A stretch of 64,000 bases of DNA from Bacillus sp. DTU_2020_1000418_1_SI_GHA_SEK_038 (GTDB lineage: Bacteria > Bacillota > Bacilli > Bacillales > Cytobacillaceae), in NCBI RefSeq assembly GCF_032341175.1, contig NZ_CP135435.1:3100001-3164000 (forward strand). Direction: 5' to 3'. Below are positions 30,649 to 42,443 of this stretch, in pieces (the first letter of the stretch is position 1; the number at the start of each line of letters is the position of its first letter). Position numbers and translations under genes: made by a program. Below the pieces are notes generated by a model that searched no databases, was not told where the DNA came from, and saw nothing but the letters and a program-made list of their open reading frames with translations.

Positions 30649-30694
30649 TTCACCCCCACTTATAAAAGTGGAGATTTCTGCTGAATAAAGTTAA
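30505..30694. repeat. Hairpin-rich intergenic element between dnaJ and prmA
   Basis: Four inverted repeats are packed here: AAATCCGCC/GGCGGATTT (30505-30524), ATCGGGC/GCCCGAT (30539-30555), CCACT/AGTGG (30656-30671), and a perfect 16-base pair TTAACTTTATTCAGCA / TGCTGAATAAAGTTAA (30593-30608 and 30679-30694). The last arm contains the dnaJ stop codon. The organisation resembles a mobile palindromic element; only one copy occurs in this window. Confidence 0.65.
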
Positions 30695-31812
30695 TCGCCC
30701 TTAAATGCTCGCTTTACTTTATCAAAAAAGCTTTCTTCATGTTCGCCTTGTGGAACTTGACCGCTTATTTCTGCAAATTCATGCAGCAATTGTTTTTGTT
30801 TTTCCGATAGCTTTGTAGGAGTAACAATACGGACAATAATATGCTGATCTCCTTTTCCATACCCTCTAACATTTTGAATCCCTTTTTCCTTTAAGCGGAA
30901 CTTTGTCCCTGTTTGTGTGCCAGCTGGGACTTTTAATTTTATCTTTCCATAAAGGGTAGGTACCTCTACCTCATCCCCTAGAGCTGCTTGGACAAATGTG
31001 ATTGGCATTTCACAATAAACATCATCCCCATCACGTTCAAAGAATTCATGAGAGCGAACATGGAAAACAACATATAAATCGCCAGAAGGTCCACCATTTA
31101 CTCCCGGTTCTCCTTGGCCTGATACCCTTAGCTGTTGGCCGTCATCAATCCCTGCTGGAATTTTCACCGCAATTTTCTTGCGCTTTTTTACTTTTCCATC
31201 CCCGCCGCAAGTAGAACATTTATGCTTGATCTGCTTACCAGTACCGTTACACTGATGGCATGTTCTTCGGTTAACAATTTTGCCAAATGGTGTATTTTGC
31301 TCCATATTAATTTGTCCAGAACCATGACAATGTCCGCAAGTGTCGGGCTTTGTACCTGGTTTTGCACCTGATCCGTTACAAGTTTCACAAGTTTCTTCAC
31401 GAGGGATCTCAATTTCCGTTTCCTTGCCAAAAACTGCGTCCTCAAAAGATAAAGTCATTGTGTACTGTAAATCGGCACCTTGACGCGGCGCGTTTGGATC
31501 TCGTCTGCGTGATCCGCCGCCGCCGAAGAAAGTACTGAAAATGTCTTCAAAGCCGCCGAATCCTTCAAAACCACCGCCACCAAAGCCTTGGTTAGGATCA
31601 GTATGGCCAAATTGATCGTAATGAGCGCGTTTTTGGTCATCACTTAAAACTTCATAAGCTTCTGCAACTTCTTTGAATTTCTCGTCTGCACCTGGTTCTT
31701 TATTAATATCAGGATGATATTGTTTGGATAGCTTACGATAAGCCTTTTTTAATTCATCCTTGGATGCCCCTTTACTGACACCAAGGACTTCATAGTAATC
31801 CCTTTTACTCAT
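30691..31812 (-). CDS. dnaJ: Chaperone protein DnaJ
   Basis: A 373-residue type I Hsp40. The J domain has the HPD tripeptide in QYHPDINK, followed by a Gly/Phe-rich region ([20 protein letters not shown]), four CxxCxGxG zinc repeats ([32 protein letters not shown]) and the C-terminal substrate-binding domains. It stimulates DnaK. It is about 300 bases from dnaK, with a hairpin and a repeat element between, so its level may differ from that of dnaK. Confidence 0.97.
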   Translation of the reverse strand: MSKRDYYEVLGVSKGASKDELKKAYRKLSKQYHPDINKEPGADEKFKEVAEAYEVLSDDQKRAHYDQFGHTDPNQGFGGGGFEGFGGFEDIFSTFFGGGGSRRRDPNAPRQGADLQYTMTLSFEDAVFGKETEIEIPREETCETCNGSGAKPGTKPDTCGHCHGSGQINMEQNTPFGKIVNRRTCHQCNGTGKQIKHKCSTCGGDGKVKKRKKIAVKIPAGIDDGQQLRVSGQGEPGVNGGPSGDLYVVFHVRSHEFFERDGDDVYCEMPITFVQAALGDEVEVPTLYGKIKLKVPAGTQTGTKFRLKEKGIQNVRGYGKGDQHIIVRIVTPTKLSEKQKQLLHEFAEISGQVPQGEHEESFFDKVKRAFKGD

Positions 31813-31867
31813 TGATTACCACTCCCCGAGTCTTTTCACATAAAGATTATTTTAACATTTTCTATTC

Positions 31868-31906
31868 AAAAATAAAAGTCAAAGTCAAGAAAGACCTGAC
31901 TTTGAC
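31868..31906 (-). terminator. Possible terminator/attenuator between dnaK and dnaJ
   Basis: A perfect 10-base stem GTCAAAGTCA/TGACTTTGAC with a 9-base loop is followed on the minus strand by TTTTATTTTTG. It would reduce readthrough into dnaJ. Confidence 0.7.
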
Positions 31907-31910
31907 CTAG

Positions 31911-32093
31911 AAAAGCGGAAGCGCCTTCGGAACAATCAAAGGACAATTGTTCCTGCGATGTTTACTCGCGGAAGATTTCCTTTGTGCCCAGGGGCGACAA
32001 GCATAAGACGAGACGTCAAGAAGGTTGTAGTTTAACCTTATTGACGGATTGGCTTATGACCTCGAGCCCCTAGGCGCTGAAGCTAGACAGTTC
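31911..32093. repeat. Hairpin repeat family A, copy 3 (dnaK-dnaJ gap)
   Basis: It begins AAAAGCGGAAGCGCC and ends GGCGCTGAAGCTAGACAGTTC. The core is nearly the same as copy 2 at 12796; an additional segment with its own palindrome (GGAACAAT/ATTGTTCC) is inserted after the left end. It forms most of the roughly 300-base gap between dnaK and dnaJ. Confidence 0.82.
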
Positions 32094-32115
32094 CCCATAT
32101 ACATTAAACTTGGAC

Positions 32116-33975
<1,860 letters not shown>

Positions 33976-34587
33976 TTATGAGTTTACTTTTACCATAGCC
34001 GGACGGATGACTCTGTCCTTTAAAATATAGCCTTTTTGGAATTCCTCAACTACAATATTTGACCCATAGCCTTCCATCTCTACTTGCATAACTGCTTGAT
34101 GGACTTGAGGATCAAATTCCTTCCCAACAGCTTCAATCTGTTCTGCTCCTTCATTTTTCAGAGCCTCCAGTAAACTGCGATAAACCATTTCCATTCCTTG
34201 AAGAACGGATTTCACTTGTTCATTATCAGATTCCATTTGCAGCGCTCTTTCAAAATTATCGATAGCAGGCAGCAAATCAGAAATTAATTTTTGAGCTCTA
34301 TATTTTTCAGACGATTCAAGATCTAATCTTGCTCTCCGTCTGGAATTATCAAAATCGGCTTGAAGACGATAGTAACGGTTTTCCATGTCAGCCAGTTTAG
34401 CCTCTAACTCAACCGTTTTTTCCTGCGCTTTCACAAGTTGTTCTTCTAAAGAAAGCTCGTTCACTGCTTCTGTTTCATCAGAATGGGCTGCAGTTTCCGT
34501 TTCAGGAATTTCAGTCTCCTCAGCTTGATCAGAGTTTTGGATTGATTCTTCTTCTAAAATATTTTTTTCATCTGCCAATTTATTCAC
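33976..34587 (-). CDS. grpE: Nucleotide exchange factor GrpE
   Basis: A 203-residue DnaK cofactor. The N-terminal ~60 residues are acidic and disordered, followed by the long coiled coil ([20 protein letters not shown]) and a beta-domain with [20 protein letters not shown]. It releases ADP from DnaK. It lies between hrcA and dnaK, as usual, with AGGGAGGTG as ribosome site. Confidence 0.96.
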   Translation of the reverse strand: MNKLADEKNILEEESIQNSDQAEETEIPETETAAHSDETEAVNELSLEEQLVKAQEKTVELEAKLADMENRYYRLQADFDNSRRRARLDLESSEKYRAQKLISDLLPAIDNFERALQMESDNEQVKSVLQGMEMVYRSLLEALKNEGAEQIEAVGKEFDPQVHQAVMQVEMEGYGSNIVVEEFQKGYILKDRVIRPAMVKVNS

Positions 34588-34674
34588 CTCCCTTTAAGTA
34601 ACAATAGGTCAACACAAGGAAAGGGATGGGTCCCTGTGGCACAGAGGTCCCGCCCTTAGTCAATATTTCCTGCG

Positions 34675-35706
34675 TCAATCGGTTTGATACAGCTTCGTCA
34701 ATACTGCTGAAAGGTCAGTACTAATATAGTCTAACAAACTAATGACACGTGAATATTCCATCCTTGTTGGGCCTAATATGGCAATGGTCCCTAGCTGTTC
34801 AGCACCAATTGAATAGGATGCTGTAATTAAACTGCAATTCTCCATAGCTGTATTATTATTTTCTTTGCCAATTTTGACATTTATGCCTGACTTATTTTTT
34901 CGAATTAATTCATAAATGCTATCTTCGTGTTCAATCATATCCATTAAATTTTTTATTTTTTCAATGTCATGAAATTCAGGCTGACTAAGCATATTAGATT
35001 TCCCGCCGAAGAACAGCTTTTCGTGAGCAGGGATCTTTAGAGTATCAGCAATAGAATGCAGAATATAATCATAATTACTAATATGCTGCCTTAGAAGAAT
35101 AGCAACTTCTTTATAAATCTTTTCATTCAAGCTTTCAATTGGGGCTCCGGTTAAACGATCATTCAAAATATTGACCAGCTTTTCAAGATCGCCAGAATCC
35201 ATTGTTTCAGGAAGATGAAACATTCGATTCTCGACATGACCAGAATCAGTGACGATAATAGCAATGGCCGTCTGATTATTTAAAGGAACAATTTGTATTC
35301 TCTTTAATTTATTATCTTTAACAGCAGGACCTAACACAATTGAAGTATAGTTAGTCAGCTCTGATAATATTTTAGCTGACCTTTGTACAATCTTTTCAAG
35401 TTCAAAAATTCTTTCAGCAAAAACGGACTTTAACTTATGAATATCCTGCTGATTTAGTTTTTGAGGAGAAAGCAAGTGATCCACATAATAACGATACCCT
35501 TTTTCAGAAGGAATTCTTCCGGATGAGGTATGTGTTTTTTCAATAAACCCCAGCTCTTCTAAATCAGACATCTCGTTACGAATTGTCGCAGAACTAAATG
35601 TAATTTTGTCCTTTTTCGACAAACTTCTCGAACCGACTGGCTGCGCAGACTGAATAAAATCATCAACAATAACCTGAAAGATCAATAATTGGCGATCCGT
35701 CAACAC
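34675..35706 (-). CDS. hrcA: Heat-inducible transcription repressor HrcA
   Basis: A 343-residue repressor of class I heat-shock genes; length equals that of B. subtilis. An N-terminal winged helix ([34 protein letters not shown]) is followed by the dimerisation and inserted domains. The GTG at 35706 is selected: GAGGTG lies 6 bases upstream and homologues begin M-L-T. It binds the CIRCE site at 35721-35747, just upstream, so the operon is self-repressed. Confidence 0.96.
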   Translation of the reverse strand: MLTDRQLLIFQVIVDDFIQSAQPVGSRSLSKKDKITFSSATIRNEMSDLEELGFIEKTHTSSGRIPSEKGYRYYVDHLLSPQKLNQQDIHKLKSVFAERIFELEKIVQRSAKILSELTNYTSIVLGPAVKDNKLKRIQIVPLNNQTAIAIIVTDSGHVENRMFHLPETMDSGDLEKLVNILNDRLTGAPIESLNEKIYKEVAILLRQHISNYDYILHSIADTLKIPAHEKLFFGGKSNMLSQPEFHDIEKIKNLMDMIEHEDSIYELIRKNKSGINVKIGKENNNTAMENCSLITASYSIGAEQLGTIAILGPTRMEYSRVISLLDYISTDLSAVLTKLYQTD

Positions 35707-35720
35707 AATTATCACCTCTG

Positions 35721-35747
35721 TTAGCACTCTTTAGTTGTGAGTGCTAA
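35721..35747 (-). promoter_or_regulatory. CIRCE operator of the hrcA-grpE-dnaK-dnaJ operon
   Basis: TTAGCACTC, nine bases, GAGTGCTAA: a perfect match to the CIRCE inverted repeat bound by HrcA. It lies 15 bases upstream of the hrcA start codon. Confidence 0.98.
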
Positions 35748-35757
35748 TTCTATTAAT

Positions 35758-35786
35758 AAATTATCAAATCAATGGTTTGGTGTCAA
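35758..35786 (-). promoter_or_regulatory. Probable sigma-A promoter of the hrcA operon
   Basis: TTGACA (35781-35786) and TAATTT (35758-35763) are 17 bases apart on the minus strand, upstream of CIRCE. The -35 is perfect; the -10 is only fair. The start point would fall at the CIRCE edge, allowing HrcA to block polymerase. Confidence 0.72.
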
Positions 35787-35806
35787 TAAAAACGAAATGT
35801 GATTTT

Positions 35807-36940
35807 TCACCTTAAAAAGAACTGAAAAACTTCATTTCCAAGGTAGCGTCCTTTTTGGGATAATTGAATTTGATTTTCAGTAACAATGATCCATTCACGA
35901 GCAATTAGCTCTTTCAATTCGGCTTCAAATAATTCGACAGGATTTTCACCAAATTTCTCGATAAAGCGAGAAATTGCTACGCCTGATGTTTTTCTTAATC
36001 CTAAAAACATTTCTTCTTCTATCTGCTCTGTCCGTGTAACTCGATTTTCTTCAAAAATAGGCAACTTCCCCATCTTCAATGAGTCCATATATTTTTTTAA
36101 TGGTCCATGATTAGAAACACGCTTGCCATTAACATACCCATGTGATCCAGCACCAAATCCGTAATACCATTCATTATTCCAATAAGTTAGATTATGCTTG
36201 CTCTCGAATCCTGGTTTAGAGAAGTTACTGATTTCATATTGTTTGAAACCATTTTTATCCATCTCTTCCATTAATATTTTAAACATTTCTGTTTCTGCAT
36301 CTTCCCCTGGAGATTGGAGCTTTCCTTTTCTCATCAAGTTATAAAATACGGTTTTAGGTTCGATAATCAGAGAATAACCAGAATAATGGTCAATATCTAA
36401 CGTAAACGAAGTATCTAGCGTTTCTCTGAAATCTGATACTGTTTGTCCAGGCAAGCTATAAATTAGGTCAATGCTAATATTTTCGAAGCCTATTTTTTTT
36501 GCAGCTTCAACAGATTGAAAAACATCCTTTGCTCGATGCACCCTGCCAATTTTCTTAAGCAGTTCTTCATTAAAAGTTTGTACTCCGAAGCTAATCCTAT
36601 TAACTCCTGCTTCGTAAAGAATACAAAGTTTTTCTTCTGAGAGATCTCCGGGGTTTGCCTCAAACGTAAACTCCGTTTGTTCGTTGTATGGCAGGCGGTC
36701 TCTTATGATGCGGCAAAGCTTATCAAGCTGCTGCTCATTTAATGCAGTTGGAGTTCCTCCTCCGACAAAAATGGAATTTAATTGGTCAGCAGGTGATTTA
36801 ATTAATTGTAGCTCCATTTCTTTATTTAACGAATTAAGATACTCATCAACAGGCTGCCCTTCGAGAAACACTTTATTAAAATCACAATAGTGGCAAATAT
36901 GCTCACAAAAAGGGATATGAATATAGGCTGCTTTTATCAT
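35807..36940 (-). CDS. hemW: HemW-like radical SAM heme chaperone
   Basis: A 377-residue radical-SAM protein with IHIPFCEHICHYCDFNK holding the cluster motif CxxxCxxC (about residues 14-21). It was once named coproporphyrinogen III oxidase-like; members of the HemW group carry heme and lack the extra HemN features. Other motifs are FVGGGTPTAL and ISFGVQTF. The ATG at 36940 aligns with homologues starting M-I-K-A-A-Y-I-H. It lies between lepA and hrcA, as yqeR in B. subtilis. Confidence 0.93.
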   Translation of the reverse strand: MIKAAYIHIPFCEHICHYCDFNKVFLEGQPVDEYLNSLNKEMELQLIKSPADQLNSIFVGGGTPTALNEQQLDKLCRIIRDRLPYNEQTEFTFEANPGDLSEEKLCILYEAGVNRISFGVQTFNEELLKKIGRVHRAKDVFQSVEAAKKIGFENISIDLIYSLPGQTVSDFRETLDTSFTLDIDHYSGYSLIIEPKTVFYNLMRKGKLQSPGEDAETEMFKILMEEMDKNGFKQYEISNFSKPGFESKHNLTYWNNEWYYGFGAGSHGYVNGKRVSNHGPLKKYMDSLKMGKLPIFEENRVTRTEQIEEEMFLGLRKTSGVAISRFIEKFGENPVELFEAELKELIAREWIIVTENQIQLSQKGRYLGNEVFQFFLR

Positions 36941-36970
36941 TATTAACACACCCTTATTTTTTATTTCATT

Positions 36971-37024
36971 AAAAAAGAGGCCGGAGCTGCTTTTATTTTG
37001 ACAGCATTTCCAACCTCCTTTTTA
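36971..37024 (-). terminator. Terminator after lepA
   Basis: GAGGTTGGAA and the complementary TCCGGCCTC, with an inner ATGCTG/CAGC pairing, form a long stem, followed by TTTTTTAAT on the minus strand. Confidence 0.8.
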
Positions 37025-37039
37025 TAGGATCTATCTGTT

Positions 37040-38875
37040 TTACTTCTTCTTGTTGGTGTCGTCCATTTTCAAGACAGCCATGAAAGCTTCCTGAGGAACT
37101 TCTACTGATCCTACTTGCTTCATGCGTTTCTTTCCTTCTTTTTGCTTTTCCAACAGTTTCCGCTTACGGGAAATGTCTCCACCATAACACTTCGCTAATA
37201 CATTTTTACCCATTGACTTAATGGTTGAACGAGCAACAATCTTCTGGCCAATTGCCGCTTGAACTGGAACCTCGAATTGCTGGCGTGGAATAAGCTCCTT
37301 CAGTTTTTCTACGATTACTTTCCCACGGTCATATGAGAAATCTTTATGGACAATAAAGCTCAATGCGTCAACTTTTTCTCCGTTTAAAAGGATATCCATT
37401 TTAACAAGCTTGGATGGCTTATAGCCAATTAACTCATAGTCAAAGGAAGCATATCCTTTTGTATTTGATTTAAGCTGATCGAAGAAATCATAAACAATTT
37501 CTGATAATGGAATTTCATAAGTAATATTGACACGAGTCTCATCCATATACTGCATATTAATAAAGATTCCGCGTTTTTCTTGGCAAAGCTCCATAATCGC
37601 TCCCACATAGTCATTTGGCGCCATCATGGTTGCTTTTACATATGGCTCCTCAACGCGTTCAATTTTTTGCGGATCTGGCATTTTGGATGGGTTATCAATT
37701 TTAATATTGGAGCCATCTGTCAAAATGACATCATATATTACACTTGGTGCTGTAGTAATTAAATCGATTTTGAATTCACGCTCGATACGCTCTTGGATAA
37801 TCTCCATATGAAGGAGTCCTAAAAATCCGCAACGGAAGCCGAACCCGAGAGCCTGCGATGTTTCGGGCTCGAATTGTAAAGCCGAGTCATTAAGTTCAAG
37901 TTTCTCCAAAGCTTCACGAAGATCATTAAATTTCGCACTGTCGATTGGATATAATCCGCAAAAAACCATCGGATTCAATTTTCGGTATCCAGGAAGAGGC
38001 TCGGTTGCGCCATTTTTTGCATTTGTAATAGTATCACCCACACGAGTATCGCCTACATTTTTAATAGAGGCGGTTAAAAACCCTACATCCCCAACAGTCA
38101 GCTCTTCACGGACTTGTGCTTTTGGTGAAAAGACACCAACTTCAACTACATCGAATTCCTTGCCAGTTGCCATCATTTTAATTTTGTCCCCAGCTTTTAC
38201 TGTTCCTTCGACTACTCTGATATAAGCTACAACTCCACGGTAAGCATCGAATAACGAGTCAAAAATAAGTGCTTTTAGAGGGGCGTCCGGATCTCCTGTT
38301 GGTGCAGGAACCTTTTCTACGATCTGTTCTAAAATGTCCTCAATACCGATACCAGCTTTAGCGGAAGCAAGAACAGCCTCAGAAGCATCAAGACCGATTA
38401 CTTCCTCTATTTCATTCCTTACACGCTCTGGGTCAGCACTAGGAAGGTCTATTTTATTAATGACAGGCACAATTTCTAAATCATTATCAATTGCTAAATA
38501 CACGTTTGCTAGTGTCTGTGCTTCAATCCCTTGTGCAGCATCGACAACTAGAATGGCACCCTCACATGCAGCCAAACTGCGGGAAACTTCATAAGTGAAG
38601 TCGACGTGCCCTGGTGTATCGATTAAATGAAAGGTGTAAGTTTCTCCATCTTTCGCTTTATATTGTAATTGAACTGAATTTAGCTTTATTGTAATGCCTC
38701 GTTCTCTTTCTAAATCCATAGAATCTAGCAGCTGATCCTTCATTTCTCTTGACGTTAAAGTATTCGTCTTTTCTAATATTCGGTCAGCTAAAGTGGATTT
38801 TCCATGATCGATATGAGCGATAATAGAAAAATTCCGTATCTTTGATTGTCTATTAAGTCTATCTTCTCTGTTCAT
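37040..38875 (-). CDS. lepA: Elongation factor 4 (LepA)
   Basis: A 611-residue translational GTPase. G1 is AHIDHGKS (about residues 21-28), G3 is DTPGHVDF, G4 is NKIDLP; the LepA-specific C-terminal domain ends [18 protein letters not shown]. It back-translocates or aids ribosome biogenesis. The ATG at 38875 has GTAGGAGTGA upstream; 18 in-frame codons before it lack such a site. It follows the spore genes gpr-spoIIP-yqxA. Confidence 0.97.
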   Translation of the reverse strand: MNREDRLNRQSKIRNFSIIAHIDHGKSTLADRILEKTNTLTSREMKDQLLDSMDLERERGITIKLNSVQLQYKAKDGETYTFHLIDTPGHVDFTYEVSRSLAACEGAILVVDAAQGIEAQTLANVYLAIDNDLEIVPVINKIDLPSADPERVRNEIEEVIGLDASEAVLASAKAGIGIEDILEQIVEKVPAPTGDPDAPLKALIFDSLFDAYRGVVAYIRVVEGTVKAGDKIKMMATGKEFDVVEVGVFSPKAQVREELTVGDVGFLTASIKNVGDTRVGDTITNAKNGATEPLPGYRKLNPMVFCGLYPIDSAKFNDLREALEKLELNDSALQFEPETSQALGFGFRCGFLGLLHMEIIQERIEREFKIDLITTAPSVIYDVILTDGSNIKIDNPSKMPDPQKIERVEEPYVKATMMAPNDYVGAIMELCQEKRGIFINMQYMDETRVNITYEIPLSEIVYDFFDQLKSNTKGYASFDYELIGYKPSKLVKMDILLNGEKVDALSFIVHKDFSYDRGKVIVEKLKELIPRQQFEVPVQAAIGQKIVARSTIKSMGKNVLAKCYGGDISRKRKLLEKQKEGKKRMKQVGSVEVPQEAFMAVLKMDDTNKKK

Positions 38876-38892
38876 TATTTCACTCCTACATA

Positions 38893-38908
38893 GAAAAGCG
38901 CATGCGCT
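38893..38908. repeat. Fragment related to repeat family A
   Basis: AAAAGCGCATGCGCT followed by TTTGCGCCAG resembles the left end of the family A elements. It is short, and could be chance similarity. It lies just upstream of lepA. Confidence 0.35.
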
Positions 38909-39078
38909 CTTTGCGCCAGTGTAAATCATCCAATTAAAAATATCTTCCTTTTAACGCACAAAATATGCACTATTTTTAGATTATAGCAGTCCGTTTATGA
39001 AGATTCAATGCCAGTGGCTGATTAATATACGATGAAACAAAAAATAAGTTTCACTTCGGATCTATTCTAGTATAAACA

Positions 39079-39104
39079 AAAACGGCCGCATCGCTGCAGC
39101 CGCA
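39079..39104 (-). terminator. Terminator after yqxA
   Basis: GGCTGCA and TGCGGCC pair around GCGA and are followed on the minus strand by GTTTTTGTTT. It adjoins the yqxA stop. Confidence 0.75.
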
Positions 39105-39449
39105 TCATTTTTCTCTTATTAAATCAGTTATGAAATGCACCATCGTTTCAGTCATAGTGGAAATGCCTTCTGATAGCTTCTTTCCCATTGTGGAAAAAAA
39201 GTTATAGGCTTTCATTTCCTCCAACTTTGCTTTTTTCTGTTCGAGATCATGGCTAGAAACATCATTGCCTAATATAGATGCTTGCAGCCCTCCCTCTTCA
39301 TTATCATGGAAAGTGAATGCCCCTTTGAAATTCGCATCATTGTAGCCCTTCATCTTCATTATCCCTTCACTAGCCTCCTGCATGCCGAATAAAACAACTA
39401 GAAACATAAGTGTTGTAAGGAAAAGGGTCTTTAACATAAACCATTTCAT
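39105..39449 (-). CDS. yqxA: YqxA-like protein (DUF3679)
   Basis: A 114-residue protein with an N-terminal membrane or signal helix (about residues 5-22) and a soluble extracytoplasmic part. The MQEASEGIMKMKGY segment and the place directly after spoIIP identify it as YqxA. Its function is unknown; it is expected to be co-expressed with spoIIP, 19 bases upstream. Confidence 0.83.
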   Translation of the reverse strand: MKWFMLKTLFLTTLMFLVVLFGMQEASEGIMKMKGYNDANFKGAFTFHDNEEGGLQASILGNDVSSHDLEQKKAKLEEMKAYNFFSTMGKKLSEGISTMTETMVHFITDLIREK

Positions 39450-39468
39450 AACCGATCACCTATCTATT

Positions 39469-40674
39469 TTATTTCTTTTCTGACTGTTCTTGTACAGGAT
39501 TACTAACACTTTCCGCCTGCCAATAAAATTCACTAAACACGTCTGCCAGTGCTTCAGCAGAACGATTTAACTCTTCAAATGTGTTATCAACACCTCCAAA
39601 TTCAATTAGTATTGCATTTTCTGATAAATCCTGATTATATATTCCGTTATTGCCTGATCCTTGCTGCGGCAGAAGTCCTCTGCTTAATCCTTTGTATTTT
39701 TCCTCAAGTCTTTTATGCAATTCATTGGCTAAACGTGCATTTTTTTCATAATTCGGATGCTCAGTTCCTATCACAAAAGCTAGCTTTGCATATGGTTTTC
39801 CGTTAATCTCTTTAGTTGTATCCTCTTTTCTGTGGGAATCTCGATGAATATCGATGAAATAAGTCAAATTTCGGTCACTTTTTGTTGCTGCTTGAACAAC
39901 TGTTCTTGATTCCTGATATGATCGCCAATAATCCCATCCTTTTTCATTCAGATTTGCTTGGATATTTGCTTTTTCAACAGTTGTTCCAATTCCTTTACTC
40001 TCCAATTCTTCCTTTAGTTTATCGCCAATTTTAGTGACATTTAATTCGGAATGATGTGCCAAATTGGGATTAGTTACACCCTTTAAATACGGAAGGAAGG
40101 ATTCCGTATTATGGGAAAAATATAAATAAACAACTTTTCTATCTCCTGTTGTGTTAATTGGAGGTTCTGCTGCTTTTTCTCCGCTTGGCTTTTCTAAATC
40201 CTCGATATTCTGAAGTGTAGCTTGCTGTTCTGCCCTAAGAAGATCAATGGGCGGGGCGGATTCAAATGGCATATTTGTATAATTTGTGCCTTCACCCGCG
40301 ACCAAAATTTCCTTGTCATAAATAGAAAAATAGGGTAATTCCCTTCCCAGTAAACTTCTTGGATCATCTAAATTGATATTAGTAGAAAGTTTAAATAACA
40401 TGTTCATGAAGGTTGTCGAGCCTATTCGCTCGTCCAAGCTTTGCATAAAATGATGGTTCTCCCAACCAAGGAAATGATAGAGCATTTCTCCTGTTATTTT
40501 ATTTGCAGCCGTATTTACTGATGATGAACTGATTCTATATTCGGGCTTTAACACAGTTAAAACACCGCTAAGTGAAAAAATCATAAATAGAAACAGAAGA
40601 AAACCGATAAATATTTTTAGTAAGCTTGTCCCTTGTATAAACACAGCAATTCCGTTCGTTTTAATAGGTTTCAT
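39469..40674 (-). CDS. spoIIP: Stage II sporulation protein P
   Basis: A 401-residue membrane-anchored N-acetylmuramyl-L-alanine amidase. A membrane helix spans about residues 19-38. The amidase domain carries the zinc-site motifs YFSHNTES, DIHRDSHR and LIEFGGVDN. In the DMP complex with SpoIID and SpoIIM it removes peptidoglycan during engulfment. It follows gpr by 68 bases, the gpr-spoIIP arrangement of B. subtilis. Confidence 0.95.
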   Translation of the reverse strand: MKPIKTNGIAVFIQGTSLLKIFIGFLLFLFMIFSLSGVLTVLKPEYRISSSSVNTAANKITGEMLYHFLGWENHHFMQSLDERIGSTTFMNMLFKLSTNINLDDPRSLLGRELPYFSIYDKEILVAGEGTNYTNMPFESAPPIDLLRAEQQATLQNIEDLEKPSGEKAAEPPINTTGDRKVVYLYFSHNTESFLPYLKGVTNPNLAHHSELNVTKIGDKLKEELESKGIGTTVEKANIQANLNEKGWDYWRSYQESRTVVQAATKSDRNLTYFIDIHRDSHRKEDTTKEINGKPYAKLAFVIGTEHPNYEKNARLANELHKRLEEKYKGLSRGLLPQQGSGNNGIYNQDLSENAILIEFGGVDNTFEELNRSAEALADVFSEFYWQAESVSNPVQEQSEKK

Positions 40675-40742
40675 TCTTCCACCTCTCTTTGCAAGTCTAG
40701 TAATTCATATGACTTCGCTAGAGAGGATAGAACAGAAAATAT

Positions 40743-41867
40743 TTACCTTGTATAAAAACCTGCATTTTCTTGGTCGACATTTTGATGTAATGCAGCATTT
40801 AGCCCATTTGCAAGAAGATTTGCCATGTCTTCAATAAAAATATCTACTTCTTTCGGAGTTACCATTAGATTATGTCCAATCGGAGAGAGAACTTCATAAA
40901 TTAGTTTTCTTTTTTCCTCATCAGGAAGCGTTCCAATCATGCCTAGGAAAGTTTTTCTATGCTGTTCCTCAGGCATATCTTCCTCAGTCAGCTTTCTTCG
41001 TTCGCCAAAGCTCATTCCTGCGGGAGCTAACGCTCTTGAAGGTCTGTCTCCCTCTTTCAGTTCCTTTCCAAAATGTTTAAGTATAAAGTCGATCGTATCA
41101 CTTGTAATAGATACAGCGTCAACAACTGTTGGCACACCAATAGCAATGACAGGGATACCTAATGTTTCCTGGCTAATTTCCTTCCGCTTATTTCCAACGC
41201 CCGAGCCAGGATGAATGCCTGTATCTGAAATTTGAATAGTTGAATTGACTCTTTCTAATGACCGTGAAGCGAGTGCATCAATGACAATCACAAAATCCGG
41301 TTTCGTTTTATTAACAATTCCAAAGATGATATCGCTTGTTTCTATACCTGTTAGCCCCATAACTCCAGGAGCAATAGCACTTACAGGACGATAGCCCTCT
41401 TCAACACTTTCAGGCTGTAATTGATAGAGATGCCGTGTAACAAGCAGGTTTTCACAAACTTTCGGTCCAAGTGCATCTGGTGTTACATTCCAATTTCCCA
41501 ATCCGACAACTAAGCAGGCCGCATCTTCCTTAATACCATTCTGCTTGAAAAACTGAGCGAGCTCTGAGGCAAATATTTTTACCACTTTTTTCTGCATCGG
41601 TGTATCTTGCTGGCGAATTCCTATTGCCTCTAATGTTAAATATTTCCCTTCTTTTTTCCCTAAAGACTTTGCTCCTTCTTTTGTCACTTCAACATACGAT
41701 ACTCTAATATCATCCTCTTCTTTTTCTTTAATAATAACCCCTTCAATTTGGGAAAGATTTTCTTCCTCTTGAATATGTTTTTGGCGATCTGCTATGACCA
41801 TTTCTCGTGCTTCAATAGCTAAATCCGTTCTGACCGAATATTTACTTAAATCTAGTGACTCTTCCAT
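40743..41867 (-). CDS. gpr: Germination protease GPR
   Basis: A 374-residue spore protease that degrades small acid-soluble proteins during germination. It is made as a zymogen; the N-terminal [13 protein letters not shown] carries the family's propeptide cleavage region (before an SxRTDLAxE site). Other markers are [29 protein letters not shown] and [12 protein letters not shown]. It lies divergent from rpsT. Confidence 0.96.
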   Translation of the reverse strand: MEESLDLSKYSVRTDLAIEAREMVIADRQKHIQEEENLSQIEGVIIKEKEEDDIRVSYVEVTKEGAKSLGKKEGKYLTLEAIGIRQQDTPMQKKVVKIFASELAQFFKQNGIKEDAACLVVGLGNWNVTPDALGPKVCENLLVTRHLYQLQPESVEEGYRPVSAIAPGVMGLTGIETSDIIFGIVNKTKPDFVIVIDALASRSLERVNSTIQISDTGIHPGSGVGNKRKEISQETLGIPVIAIGVPTVVDAVSITSDTIDFILKHFGKELKEGDRPSRALAPAGMSFGERRKLTEEDMPEEQHRKTFLGMIGTLPDEEKRKLIYEVLSPIGHNLMVTPKEVDIFIEDMANLLANGLNAALHQNVDQENAGFYTR

Positions 41868-42108
41868 TTGAATCCCCCTCGCAACTTTACTATAAGTTTG
41901 ACTATTTACTATCTTTTCCTTTTCTTAGCAAAAACATTCAGTAAAACTGCCATTCTAAGTTGTGCGAAAATATGAAAAACTAGTGGAGAGTATTGCAAAA
42001 GTCCAGCGTATTTGATAAAATATCACTTGTTCTTAATATTAAATTGTTAATGAATGTGTAAGTCGAGTTTTTATATAATCTCGATGCTGCCCTCAGGAGG
42101 TGAATGGA

Positions 42109-42375
42109 ATGCCAAATATTAAATCTGCTATTAAGCGTGTGAAAACAAACGCTTCTAAAAACGCTCAAAACGCTACTGTTAAATCTGCTATGCGTACAGC
42201 TGTTAAGAAGGTTGATGCTGCTATCGTTCTAAACGATGCTGCTGCTGCAAAAGAAAGTTTCGTTGATGCTGCTCGTAAATTAGACAAAGCTGCTTCTAAA
42301 GGTCTTATCCACAAAAACGCTGCTGCTCGTAAAAAGTCTCGTTTAATGAAAAAAATGAACACTTTAAACGCGTAA
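42109..42375 (+). CDS. rpsT: 30S ribosomal protein S20
   Basis: An 88-residue, lysine- and alanine-rich primary 16S-binding protein, starting [15 protein letters not shown] and ending KKMNTLNA. The ATG at 42109 has a full AGGAGGTG 6 bases upstream; three codons upstream of it contain part of that site. A short TCGAG/CTCGA inverted repeat lies around 42063-42085 with TATAAT in its loop. Confidence 0.97.
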   Translation: MPNIKSAIKRVKTNASKNAQNATVKSAMRTAVKKVDAAIVLNDAAAAKESFVDAARKLDKAASKGLIHKNAAARKKSRLMKKMNTLNA

Positions 42376-42384
42376 GCTTGCTAT

Positions 42385-42410
42385 GGCTATCTTCCTAAAG
42401 ATAGCCTTTT
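42385..42410 (+). terminator. Terminator after rpsT
   Basis: GGCTATCTT and AAGATAGCC pair around CCTA and are followed by TTTTATT. Confidence 0.9.
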
Positions 42411-42424
42411 ATTATGCAAAAAAA

Positions 42425-42443
42425 AACGACCACTCGGGTCGCT
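42425..42443 (-). terminator. Terminator after holA
   Basis: GCGACC and GGTCG pair around a 4-base loop; the minus strand then reads TTTTTTTTT. It abuts the holA stop. Confidence 0.85.

Noticed and set aside
41980..42168. Minus-strand frame spanning the rpsT start
   Set aside because: No ribosome site and overlaps the ribosome site and start of rpsT; gpr starts elsewhere.
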